64,000 bases of DNA from a virus (IMGVR_UViG_3300036800_000031:25254-89253); one strand, 5' to 3'. Counted from the first letter of the stretch, positions 17,241 through 23,173 are shown. Numbers and translations are program-made. The notes: generated from the sequence alone by a model not told the origin.

Positions 17241-17313
17241 TGGAGCCGTCGCTGGGGGTCAAACCCAGCCGGGCGTCGTTACAAAGGACACCTCCGCATC
17301 GGGCGGCGACGGC
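17241..17313 (-). tRNA. tRNA-Thr (UGU), compact D-arm
   Basis: Acceptor GCCGTCG/CGACGGC and T-stem CTGGG/CCCAG are perfect and CCA is encoded. The D-arm is short and the anticodon stem has a C-C mismatch at 31:39 around loop TTTGTAA. Anticodon TGT. T-loop is TTTGACC, not the usual TTCGA form. Confidence 0.75.
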
Positions 17314-17314
17314 A

Positions 17315-17393
17315 TGGCTGGGGAGGAGGGCCTCGAACCCCCAAGGAATCCTGTTTCAAAGACAGGCGACTTTGCCACTTTGTCTACTCCCCA
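17315..17393 (-). tRNA. tRNA-Gln (UUG)
   Basis: Loop CTTTGAA, anticodon TTG, stem CCTGT/ACAGG; acceptor TGGGGAG with CTCCCCA; discriminator G; CCA encoded. Confidence 0.9.
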
Positions 17394-17394
17394 A

Positions 17395-17468
17395 TGGAAC
17401 GGACGAAGGGAATCGAACCCTCATAGTCAGATTGGAAGTCTGACGTTCTACCGTTGAACTACGTCCGC
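17395..17468 (-). tRNA. tRNA-Gly (UCC)
   Basis: Loop CTTCCAA, anticodon TCC, stem TCAGA/TCTGA; acceptor GCGGACG with CGTCCGT; CCA encoded. Confidence 0.92.
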
Positions 17469-17582
17469 ATGGTGGACAGAGAGAAGATGCTCTCGACGTA
17501 TTACCGCCGTAAGTGTGACCCTCCCCTTTCCCAAGACCGTGGCATTGCCAGCTTGGGTTAGGCGTCTGCCCAGCGCCATCGG

Positions 17583-17654
17583 AGCGAATGACGGGGGTCG
17601 AACCCGCGACCTTCTCGTTGGCAACGAGACGCTCTACCACTGAGCCACATTCGC
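17583..17654 (-). tRNA. tRNA-Gly (GCC)
   Basis: Loop TTGCCAA, anticodon GCC, stem TCTCG/CGAGA; acceptor GCGAATG with CATTCGC. The 110 bases between this gene and tRNA-Gly (UCC) show no tRNA or gene. Confidence 0.93.
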
Positions 17655-17656
17655 AT

Positions 17657-17730
17657 TGGAGGCTGGACCCGGAATCGAACCGGGCTGACGCGGGTTGCAA
17701 CCGCGCACCTCACCACTCGGCCATCCAGCC
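17657..17730 (-). tRNA. tRNA-Cys (GCA)
   Basis: Loop TTGCAAC, anticodon GCA, stem CGCGG/CCGCG; acceptor GGCTGGA with TCCAGCC; CCA encoded. Confidence 0.93.
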
Positions 17731-17734
17731 AAAG

Positions 17735-17806
17735 CCCCCTCGCTAGGTAACGATCCCAGTTCTTCCGATTAACAGTCGGACGTGTGGCCTTCACACCGCA
17801 AGGGGA
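17735..17806 (-). tRNA. tRNA-Asn (GUU)
   Basis: Loop CTGTTAA, anticodon GTT, stem TCCGA/TCGGA; acceptor CCCCTTG with CGAGGGG; T-loop ATCGTTA is unusual. It follows HNH 3 by three bases. Confidence 0.87.
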
Positions 17807-17809
17807 AAA

Positions 17810-18226
17810 TCAAGCCACCACCTGCCGGTTGGCGCACCCACCCATTCGGTAGATCCGTTTGGCCTCCCTGCATCGGGAACACCGGCAGCCGTTTGGCATG
17901 TTGTACCGAGCACCTGTTCCGTGAGGTGGTACCGGCAACTTGTTGTGTCCACCACCAGAAGCCATATCTCCGGCTTCTTTCCCTTTCTCTATGTGGAGGG
18001 CATGGCAAAGAAGTTGACATTTCTCCAACTCGACCAAGAGGTTCTCCATCGAGTGAGAGAGCATGTTCGCTATCCCCTCGACCTTTGTAGTCCGGTCGAT
18101 GTGGTCTATTTCTAGGCGGTCTGTCGTACCGCAACGGACGCATTCACCTCCGAGGAAGTCGATAACGAACTCTCGTCGCTTCTTCCGACGTTCGACCATG
18201 TAGGTGTTCATATCTGCCATCGGCAT
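17810..18226 (-). CDS. HNH endonuclease (array HNH 3)
   Basis: 138 aa (start could also be ATG at 18220). HNH core near residues 25-85: CVRCGTTDRLEIDHIDRTTK then LLVELEKCQLLCHALHIEKG, followed by a second CxxC-type zinc site (CRCSRCREAKR). Sits directly before tRNA-Asn, and a possible tRNA-Asn 5' remnant lies just upstream (18230-18274), the same layout as HNH 2. Confidence 0.88.
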   Translation of the reverse strand: MPMADMNTYMVERRKKRREFVIDFLGGECVRCGTTDRLEIDHIDRTTKVEGIANMLSHSMENLLVELEKCQLLCHALHIEKGKEAGDMASGGGHNKLPVPPHGTGARYNMPNGCRCSRCREAKRIYRMGGCANRQVVA

Positions 18227-18229
18227 AGG

Positions 18230-18274
18230 GGTTAACCGTACTACCGACGCCGACTGAGCACCCCCGCCAAGAGG
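18230..18274 (-). pseudogene. Possible tRNA-Asn 5' remnant
   Basis: On the minus strand this reads CCTCTTG, then a TGCTCAGTCGG D-arm-like stretch and ends in GGTTAACC, which contains a GTT anticodon context. The first seven bases can pair with the 3' acceptor strand of the intact tRNA-Asn (two G-U). Similarity is weaker than for the Phe and Trp cases. Confidence 0.4.
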
Positions 18275-18349
18275 GTCCGGTCAGGATGGTGCCAGGCTTT
18301 CCGCCCCACTCGATCCCCGAAGGGTTACGAACCTGGCTGGTGGTCTTCG

Positions 18350-18421
18350 TAGCGCGTGCGGGTGTTGATCCCGCGGCCTCCTGACTGAGAATCAGGCGTT
18401 CTCCCGTTGAACTAACGCGCC
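18350..18421 (-). tRNA. tRNA-Glu (CUC)
   Basis: Loop TTCTCAG, anticodon CTC, stem CCTGA/TCAGG; acceptor GGCGCGT with ACGCGCT; CCA not encoded. Confidence 0.9.
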
Positions 18422-18422
18422 T

Positions 18423-18497
18423 TGGTACAGCGACGGAGAATCGAACTCCGATTACCAGGGTGAAAACCTGGCCTCTTCGCCGTTAGAGGATCGCTGC
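18423..18497 (-). tRNA. tRNA-Glu (UUC)
   Basis: Loop TTTTCAC, anticodon TTC, stem CCAGG/CCTGG; acceptor GCAGCGA with TCGCTGT; CCA encoded. Confidence 0.92.
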
Positions 18498-18563
18498 ATG
18501 AAGCTGAGTAGCCGCCACCCCAGGTACCCAGGTGACCAGTGAAGCCCCGGCGGACTGCCCCGG

Positions 18564-18647
18564 CGGAGAGTACAGGTGTCGATCCCGCGGACTTTCATCC
18601 GTATCCCTGCTTTCAAGGCAGGTTCCCAGGCCGCTGGGATACTCTCC
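18564..18647 (-). tRNA. tRNA-Ser (UGA)
   Basis: Type II tRNA; loop CTTGAAA, anticodon TGA; acceptor GGAGAGT with ACTCTCC; discriminator G. Confidence 0.92.
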
Positions 18648-19048
18648 CTGCTCGGGCTCGAACGGTGTTCTTGCCCTTGTAGGTTTCCGTCTGAGCGTGA
18701 CAGTTCGCGCAGAGCAGACGGAGATTCTCGATGCGGTGGTCATCGTTGATCCATCTCCAACGGAGCTGGCTCGCCGTTCCATTCGGTCAGGCCACACCGA
18801 TCACACTTCGGCTGCTTGATCCCCTCTCGGAGAAGCCGCCGTTTCACGTTGCCGGTGCTGTAGGTGGAGTGCTCCACTAGCACCGACTCCAGGGACCTCT
18901 GGTTGCCCCGTGGGGTCGCCCACGGCCTCGTGTGGGAGGTCGAGCAACTGATGGAGCAGTAGGCCCGCTGGGTCTGAGACAGGAAGTTGTGACAGGAGCC
19001 ATTCCCGCAAACATGCTGGCTGCGACCAGCGATCGGGAGCCAACTCAT
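18613..19048 (-). pseudogene. HNH endonuclease (array HNH 4), frameshifted
   Basis: The first 102 codons read as an HNH protein with two CxxC-like sites (VCGNGSCHNFL, CDRCGLTEWNGEPAPLEMD) and end at a premature TGA exactly in the catalytic DHIN motif. Shifting frame there gives NDDHRIENLRLLCANCHAQ and then TYKGKN, the rest of the same family. Comparison with intact relatives implies a 5-base deletion between short ATCA repeats near 18750-18757. The shifted frame runs into tRNA-Ser (UGA). Probably inactive. Confidence 0.85.
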
Positions 19049-19093
19049 GACGACAGCTTACTATCCTGTTCGGGCGACCGAATGGCCGTCCAG

Positions 19094-19176
19094 CGGAAGT
19101 GGTCGGGGTCGAACCGACAGGGGCTTTCACCCGTAGACGCTTAGCGGGCGTCCTGCTCACCATTCGCATCACTTCC
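19094..19176 (-). tRNA. tRNA-Ser (GCU)
   Basis: Type II tRNA; loop CCGCTAA, anticodon GCT, stem GACGC/GCGTC; C at position 33; acceptor GGAAGTG with CACTTCC; discriminator G. Confidence 0.88.
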
Positions 19177-19180
19177 AAAG

Positions 19181-19248
19181 AACCCCCGCTGGGAATCGAA
19201 CCCAGCCAGCCGGTTTAGGAAACCAGCGCCCCTTCCACGGGCGAGGGC
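19181..19248 (-). tRNA. tRNA-Arg (CCU)
   Basis: Loop TTCCTAA, anticodon CCT, stem CTGGT/ACCGG; acceptor GCCCTCG with CGGGGGT. Short D-arm (68 bases in all). Confidence 0.82.
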
Positions 19249-19249
19249 A

Positions 19250-19325
19250 TGGAGCCGACAGCCGGGATCGAACCGGCCACCTACGCGTTACGAGTGCGTC
19301 GCTCTCCCTACTGAGCTATGTCGGC
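19250..19325 (-). tRNA. tRNA-Thr (CGU)
   Basis: Loop CTCGTAA, anticodon CGT; one A-C mismatch in the anticodon stem; acceptor GCCGACA with TGTCGGC; CCA encoded. Confidence 0.9.
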
Positions 19326-19326
19326 A

Positions 19327-19403
19327 TGGAGCCACGACGGGGGATCGAACCCCGGACCTCCTACTTACCAAGCAGGCGCTCTCCCTGACTGAGCTATCGC
19401 GGC
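19327..19403 (-). tRNA. tRNA-Thr (GGU)
   Basis: Loop TTGGTAA, anticodon GGT, stem CCTGC/GTAGG; acceptor GCCGCGA with TCGTGGC; CCA encoded. Confidence 0.92.
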
Positions 19404-19477
19404 CGGACCGGCTAGACCATCAGCGCCCTTCCGGGTTGATTACGTCAGGGACGTTGTACACCGTCCTTTTCGCCGAG

Positions 19478-19546
19478 TGGCCAAGGTGGGACTCGAACCC
19501 ACAGGGCGTTCCTTCGGAGGGATCGCTGCATTCCATCGCCTTGGCC
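19478..19546 (-). tRNA. tRNA-Arg (CCG)
   Basis: Loop CTCCGAA, anticodon CCG; acceptor GGCCAAG with CTTGGCC; T-arm TGGG-TTCGAGT-CCCA. D-arm is short (69 bases in all). CCA not encoded. Confidence 0.82.
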
Positions 19547-19547
19547 C

Positions 19548-19623
19548 TGGTACCCCCATCCAGGGTCGAACTGAAATCTTCGGTTCCGTAGACCGACGCT
19601 CTGATCCATTGAGCTATGAGGGC
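19548..19623 (-). tRNA. tRNA-Arg (ACG)
   Basis: Loop CTACGGA, anticodon ACG (inosine expected); acceptor GCCCTCA with TGGGGGT; CCA encoded. It starts directly after the U-tract of the candidate structured RNA upstream. Confidence 0.92.
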
Positions 19624-19790
19624 AAGAAAAAAGCGGACCTCCCACTCGCAGGCCGGTATGCCTTCCGACCCCGTACACTCGGCTCGGGCACCACCCCTTC
19701 GCCACGTCGCAATCATGCTGGTGGTAAGACGGTCCGCTTTCGGGACAGCCGCCCTGTGGCGGCTTTTCATCGCAGGATTGCCTGCGCATC
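19624..19790 (-). ncRNA. Candidate structured RNA in tRNA array
   Basis: No tRNA or gene is found here, but pairing is dense. On the minus strand: hairpin CGCAGG/CCTGCG (19771-19786), hairpin GCCGCC/GGCGGC (19748-19763), then a 10-bp closing stem AAAGCGGACC (19740-19731) with GGTCCGCTTT (19639-19630). Inside it are stems ACCACC/GGTGGT and GGTCGG/CCGGCC. The closing stem runs into a T-tract just before tRNA-Arg (ACG). It could be a small RNA with its own terminator, or an elaborate terminator/processing signal. It has no T-loop, so it is not a tRNA, and it is too short for tmRNA. Confidence 0.5.
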
Positions 19791-19795
19791 CCGAG

Positions 19796-19868
19796 CGGTC
19801 GTGACCGGTTTTGATCCGGCTACCTCCACCTTGACAGGGTGGCGCTCTCCCGAGTGAGCTACACGACC
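19796..19868 (-). tRNA. tRNA-Asp (GUC)
   Basis: Loop CTGTCAA, anticodon GTC, stem CCACC/GGTGG; acceptor GGTCGTG with CACGACC; discriminator G. Confidence 0.92.
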
Positions 19869-19869
19869 T

Positions 19870-19946
19870 TGGTCCGCTAGACAGGATTTGAACCTGCGAC
19901 CTCATCGTCCCGAACGATGCGCGCTCCCTAGCTGCGCTACTAGCGG
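19870..19946 (-). tRNA. tRNA-Pro (CGG)
   Basis: Loop TTCGGGA, anticodon CGG, stem CATCG/CGATG; acceptor CCGCTAG with CTAGCGG; CCA encoded. Confidence 0.93.
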
Positions 19947-19947
19947 T

Positions 19948-20021
19948 TGGCTCCCCAGCCAAGGGTCGAACTTGGATACCGAGATTCAGAATCTCGTGTG
20001 CTGCCATTACACCACCGGGGA
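19948..20021 (-). tRNA. tRNA-Gln (CUG)
   Basis: Loop TTCTGAA, anticodon CTG, stem CGAGA/TCTCG; acceptor TCCCCGG with CTGGGGA; discriminator G; CCA encoded. Confidence 0.93.
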
Positions 20022-20094
20022 AGGCTGCGGACTCTGCCGCGGGTCACGCCTAGTTAGGGTCGGCGTTCACCCATGCCCGGTGATCAGTCGGGAG

Positions 20095-20166
20095 TCGGAT
20101 ACCGGAGAGTCGAACTCCGCTGGGCCTGGCCCCAAACCAGGTGCCTAACCGATCGGCATGTATCCG
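20095..20166 (-). tRNA. tRNA-Pro (UGG)
   Basis: Loop TTTGGGG, anticodon TGG, stem CCTGG/CCAGG; acceptor CGGATAC with GTATCCG; CCA not encoded. Confidence 0.9.
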
Positions 20167-20240
20167 GTGTCGCTGTCTCTCCAGCAGCAACGTCTGGTAT
20201 CCCCAGGTCTAAGTAGGGGTTCGGGACGACGTTCTCCCGG

Positions 20241-20314
20241 TCGGACTGGAGGGGATCGAACCCTCGACTTCTCGGCCCCCAGCCGAGCGCTCTACCTCTG
20301 AGCCACAGTCCGGT
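20241..20314 (-). tRNA. tRNA-Pro (GGG)
   Basis: Loop CTGGGGG, anticodon GGG, stem CTCGG/CCGAG; acceptor CGGACTG with CAGTCCG. The 100 bases on its 3' side hold a hairpin CATGCG/CGCATG and a GACGG/CCGTC stem but no gene. Confidence 0.92.
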
Positions 20315-20416
20315 GAAACCTGACCCGCTGCCAGTAGACAGTTGCCCCGGAGGGCTTCACATGCGTGTGCACCTCGCATGAACGACGGAATGGATTATCA
20401 CCGTCCCGAGTCATTG

Positions 20417-20489
20417 TGCGCCCGGTGGGGTTTGAACCCACGACCTTGGGATTAAGAATCCCCTGCTCTCCCGGCTGAGCTACAAGCGC
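20417..20489 (-). tRNA. tRNA-Lys (CUU)
   Basis: Loop TTCTTAA, anticodon CTT; acceptor GCGCTTG with CGGGCGC; CCA not encoded. Confidence 0.92.
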
Positions 20490-20490
20490 C

Positions 20491-20575
20491 TGGTGCGTGT
20501 GGAGGGAGTCGAACCCTCAGCCCCGAAGGGCACCGCTTCTGGGGCGGCTGCGTATACCAGTTCCGCCACGAACGC
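20491..20575 (-). tRNA. tRNA-Leu (CAG)
   Basis: Type II tRNA; loop CCCAGAA, anticodon CAG, stem GCCGC/GCGGT. Acceptor GCGTTCG/CACACGC has two mismatches. CCA encoded. Confidence 0.82.
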
Positions 20576-20610
20576 AGGATGGGCAGTTTTCAGACTTGGC
20601 CCAGGTCGCG

Positions 20611-20683
20611 TGGAGCCTACGAGGATCGAACTCGTTACCTCCTGTTTGCAAAACAGGCGCTCTCCCGGATGAGCTAAGGCCCC
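20611..20683 (-). tRNA. tRNA-Ala (UGC)
   Basis: Loop TTTGCAA, anticodon TGC, stem CCTGT/ACAGG; acceptor GGGGCCT with AGGCTCC. Only Ala tRNA in the window. Confidence 0.92.
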
Positions 20684-20689
20684 AAAGCT

Positions 20690-20790
20690 AGGATGCGGGC
20701 TGCCATTACACCACCGCAGCCCCCGAGGGGGTGAAAGTTCCCTTGCGGTTGCTCTCTTACGCGACGTGGAATCGAACCACGACCTCATCC
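20690..20790 (-). pseudogene. tRNA halves in 3'-then-5' order
   Basis: In minus-strand order, a 3' half comes first (GGATG stem, AGGT, T-arm CGTGG-TTCGATT-CCACG; 20789-20756), then a spacer of about 45 bases with a CCCCC/GGGGG hairpin, then a 5' half (GCGGTGGTGTAATGGCAGC D-arm ending in CATCC; about 20728-20690). CATCC pairs exactly with GGATG as an anticodon stem, but the acceptor halves pair poorly. Either a decayed pair of tRNA pieces or a permuted tRNA gene; no anticodon can be assigned. Confidence 0.55.
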
Positions 20791-20793
20791 TCG

Positions 20794-20872
20794 TCCGCCG
20801 CCTCAGAATCGAACTGAGCGTGCTTGCGCGGCTGGTTTACAGCCAGCCTGGCCCCCTTGGCGCGTGCGACGG
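20794..20872 (-). tRNA. tRNA-Tyr (GUA), unusual D-arm
   Basis: Loop CTGTAAA, anticodon GTA, stem GCTGG/CCAGC; T-arm CTCAG-TTCGATT-CTGAG; acceptor CCGTCGC with GCGGCGG. The region between acceptor and anticodon stem is compact and departs from the usual Tyr D-arm. Confidence 0.78.
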
Positions 20873-21012
20873 ATGCGGGACGGTCGGTACCCGGGCAACT
20901 GCCCGGCCCGTCCCATTTGGACTATTCAGCGTGACGGGTTTTGTTCGGTACCGTCACTATCGCCTGCTACCTCCCTCACTCGCCATGACGGACGAGGTAC
21001 TGAGGTTTGAAG
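20873..21012 (-). repeat. Hairpin-rich spacer in tRNA array
   Basis: 140 bases without gene or tRNA. Contains a two-step stem GGGACGG/CCGTCCC enclosing CCGGGCA/TGCCCGG (20877-20916) and a stem GTGACGG/CCGTCAC (20931-20968). Both stems share a GACGG/CCGTC core, also seen near 20384-20405. Possible processing signals or small RNAs. Confidence 0.45.
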
Positions 21013-21046
21013 CATGGGTGGAGGGAGTCGAACCCCCCTTCACCTC
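21013..21046 (-). pseudogene. 3' half of interrupted tRNA-Trp
   Basis: Reads as a T-arm (GGGGG-TTCGACT-CCCTC) plus acceptor strand CACCCAT. That strand is the exact complement of ATGGGTG at 21503-21509, the start of the 5' half on the far side of an HNH gene and an intact tRNA-Trp. Confidence 0.8.
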
Positions 21047-21047
21047 G

Positions 21048-21118
21048 CATGGGCGTCAGGAATCGAACCTGATCGGCGAGAGTTTTGGAGACTCTCCGGC
21101 TACCTCAGCCTCGCCCAT
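21048..21118 (-). tRNA. tRNA-Trp (CCA), intact nested copy
   Basis: Loop CTCCAAA, anticodon CCA; acceptor ATGGGCG with CGCCCAT; T-arm TCAGG-TTCGATT-CCTGA; discriminator G. It lies between HNH 5 and the old tRNA 3' half and overlaps the last codons of HNH 5. Confidence 0.9.
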
Positions 21119-21454
21119 ATGCGCTCGGAAGTAGGTGCGATCCCCGTGGCACAGGGCACACACCACTTCACACTTGGCTATCTCGGCCAGCAGCCGGGCA
21201 ACCGAAGCCGGAGAATGAGCCATCCGGTTGATACATCGGTCTTTCTCCTCGTCCCCGAGGTGGTCGAAGTGCATGTTCCAGAACCCGTACTGGATTCCAC
21301 AATCTGCACAGGGCCGGTTTTTGTGCTCTCGGACTATCGACCGATTGCGCTCCCGGTACTCGACTACTCGCTGCCGATACTGAGCCTTGTTGTTTCGATA
21401 ATGCTTCCTCTTGCTCTCCTTCAGTCGTGGATCTTCTAGGTCGAGATAGGCCAT
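21056..21454 (-). CDS. HNH endonuclease (array HNH 5), inside a tRNA-Trp gene
   Basis: 132 aa. Basic N-terminus (ESKRKHYRNNKAQYRQRVVEY) then an HNH core: CADCGIQYGFWNMHFDH and CEVVCALCHGDRTYFRAH. The last 20 codons are read through tRNA-Trp before a TGA at 21056. The gene begins about 20 bases after the anticodon of an interrupted tRNA-Trp 5' half. Likely a homing nuclease whose insertion unit also carries a replacement tRNA-Trp. Confidence 0.9.
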   Translation of the reverse strand: MAYLDLEDPRLKESKRKHYRNNKAQYRQRVVEYRERNRSIVREHKNRPCADCGIQYGFWNMHFDHLGDEEKDRCINRMAHSPASVARLLAEIAKCEVVCALCHGDRTYFRAHMGEAEVAGESPKLSPIRFDS

Positions 21455-21469
21455 GCCCTCAGCGTAGGT

Positions 21470-21509
21470 CCAGTGGAAGCCGCTGCTCTGCCCACTGAGC
21501 TACACCCAT
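21470..21509 (-). pseudogene. 5' half of interrupted tRNA-Trp
   Basis: Begins ATGGGTGTAGCTCAGTGGGC with a complete D-arm and runs through GCGGC-TTCCA, i.e. to a CCA anticodon, then loses tRNA character before the HNH 5 start. Matches the 3' half at 21013-21046 by a perfect seven-base acceptor stem. Confidence 0.82.
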
Positions 21510-21539
21510 AAGAAAAGGCCACCCCTATTGGGATGGCCT
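21510..21539 (-). terminator. Intrinsic terminator before tRNA array
   Basis: On the minus-strand transcript: AGGCCATCCC, loop AATA, GGGGTGGCCT, then TTTTCTT. It would stop transcription of the sugar cassette just before the tRNA array, so the array probably has its own promoter or depends on readthrough. Confidence 0.8.
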
Positions 21540-21726
21540 CTGGATTCTCCGCTTCTACTTCAGATGCGGTTACGAGAGGCTCACCCCTGGCTTGGCTTCG
21601 GTGGATGTATTCCACTGATAGCCGGGCACGAGGATCGACAGGCACGGCAACGCCGTCCCTCGATCTTCATAGCTCGGAAACAGTTGGAACCTCATGACGT
21701 TCATAGTACCCCGATTTCGAGGGGGG

Positions 21727-22368
21727 TCAAGTACCCTGTGCTGCCCGGCGGCTTGGAAGGCCCATCGTGTTGCCGATCTGCCCGCCGTTCATCCAGTGGT
21801 GCCAGGTCCAGGTGCGCTCCGGAAGGTGAGCGATTTTGTACCCGGAGCGGGCGAGCTTGATGGCGAAGTGGAACTCCTCCCCAGCCCGATTTCCGTCCTC
21901 ATCCTGACCCGGATCGAGAGGGTCGGTCCCGTCTTCCCAAAGGAACCCGTTGACCGCCAATGCCGCTTCGGTACGCACGAGGACGGTCACGGTGGTCTGG
22001 TGGGGATCGGCCAGATCGAACTCCCGTCCGAAGTTGTCAGGGAAGGGGTCCGAGCCGCCCATGACGTAGAACCAAGGGAACACCATGTCCGCCCCGGTCT
22101 CAATCTGCTTCTCCATCAGCCGTTGGAGGTGGTGCTCCCCGAACTCGTCGTCGTCATCCAGAAAGGCAACCCACTCGGTGTCCACCATTTCCAAGCCACG
22201 GGTGCGGGTGATGGCCGCTCCTACTCCGAAAACGTCGCTGGCGACGATCAGCGTATGGGGGAGAACGGTGCCCTTCTGGACGGAAGTAACCGCCCGGCCT
22301 AGAAGCTGTGCCCGCTCGGGGATGGTGGTGACGACGACGGTGATCCCCGGCCTTAGCTGGCTCGACAC
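21727..22368 (-). CDS. Glycosyltransferase family 2
   Basis: 213 aa. The first strand VVVTTIPERAQLLGRAVTSV, the acidic metal/nucleotide-binding DDDDEF after WVAF and the later GEEFHFAIKLARSG follow the GT-A fold of family 2 enzymes. One of three glycosyltransferases in a six-gene coupled run with an epimerase and a methyltransferase, so it probably adds a sugar to a virion protein or the cell surface. Donor and acceptor cannot be read. Confidence 0.85.
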   Translation of the reverse strand: MSSQLRPGITVVVTTIPERAQLLGRAVTSVQKGTVLPHTLIVASDVFGVGAAITRTRGLEMVDTEWVAFLDDDDEFGEHHLQRLMEKQIETGADMVFPWFYVMGGSDPFPDNFGREFDLADPHQTTVTVLVRTEAALAVNGFLWEDGTDPLDPGQDEDGNRAGEEFHFAIKLARSGYKIAHLPERTWTWHHWMNGGQIGNTMGLPSRRAAQGT

Positions 22369-22994
22369 AGTGATCCCTCCTTGGTCCGTTGGAAATGACG
22401 ACGGTGCCGCTCGTCAGTTGGGAAAGACCTTCCGCAGGCATCACAATAAAACTCCCCCCTGGCTCTATCAGAGCGTTTTCGGGCTGCGTACTTTCGGCTG
22501 CTGACATTCCTGCACGTTCTACATGTTCGGTTTCCGTTCGCCCGGATAATCGTGTTGCTAAGGGTGAACCTATGACCCCGATTACAACAATCGAGAGCCT
22601 TGCGCCTTACTGCTATAGGCGAATGGGGAGCAGGGATAGGGCCTAGCTCCATGTGTCCAGGGTTCACACAGTGACGCAACCCGCACAAGTGAAGGGGCAT
22701 TTGTTCGTCGGGTATTGGGCCAACTAAAAGTTGGTAGGCATACTTGTCAGCCCTGACTGTCTTTGTCGGCCTCCCCTGTCCGGCTCCGAAGATCCCATAT
22801 CCTGTCCCTGGGTGTACAGCTGCCATCCAGACCCAACAACCGCCTTCCAGCTGTATATCGACTTTCTCCCAAAACCGTTCCACCGCATCCCTTCGTCGGA
22901 TCAGATTCCAACACTGGGGGTTACAAAATCTTTGACCACGACGACCCTGGAACTCATCCCCGCACTGTTCACAGATCAGACTTCGGTCAGTCAT
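22353..22994 (-). CDS. HNH endonuclease with zinc ribbons
   Basis: 213 aa. N-terminal zinc ribbon (CEQCGDEF ... FCNPQC), central HNH of the LHLCGLRHCVNPGHMELG type near residues 100-120, then CNRGH/CRTCR and a C-terminal C2H2-like finger (CDACGRSFPTDERHRRH). The DNA-binding fingers and the position inside the sugar operon point to a homing endonuclease. Confidence 0.9.
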   Translation of the reverse strand: MTDRSLICEQCGDEFQGRRGQRFCNPQCWNLIRRRDAVERFWEKVDIQLEGGCWVWMAAVHPGTGYGIFGAGQGRPTKTVRADKYAYQLLVGPIPDEQMPLHLCGLRHCVNPGHMELGPIPAPHSPIAVRRKALDCCNRGHRFTLSNTIIRANGNRTCRTCRNVSSRKYAARKRSDRARGEFYCDACGRSFPTDERHRRHFQRTKEGSLCRAS

Positions 22995-23173
22995 CGTCCG
23001 GCGATCTTCTCGGTGAGCTTGTTGCCCGGCTCACAGTCGCGCCCGTCGTAGTAGTGGGTCATCCCATCGCCAGGCTGGCAGGCGGAGTCGCCCTTCTGCG
23101 GACCGTCCAGTTGGTCTGGAACGAACTGCTCGGTTATGCCGCATTGGCACTTTCTCGGTTTGGCATACCTCAC
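22991..23173 (-). CDS. Small Cys-containing protein, unknown
   Basis: 60 aa with CQCG and a later Cys pair; overlaps neighbours on both sides by 4 bases (ATGA-type coupling). No family recognised; possibly a small zinc protein. Confidence 0.6.
   Translation of the reverse strand: MRYAKPRKCQCGITEQFVPDQLDGPQKGDSACQPGDGMTHYYDGRDCEPGNKLTEKIAGR

Noticed and set aside
17241-17313. Nine-base anticodon loop (four-base decoding) in tRNA-Thr
   Set aside because: A single C-C mismatch in a normal five-pair stem explains the same bases; the standard seven-base loop with UGU is simpler.
19630-19740. Selenocysteine tRNA or tmRNA in the structured stretch of the array
   Set aside because: The 7-bp acceptor-like stem is tempting, but there is no T-loop, no anticodon arm with UCA, no tag frame, and the length is wrong for tmRNA.
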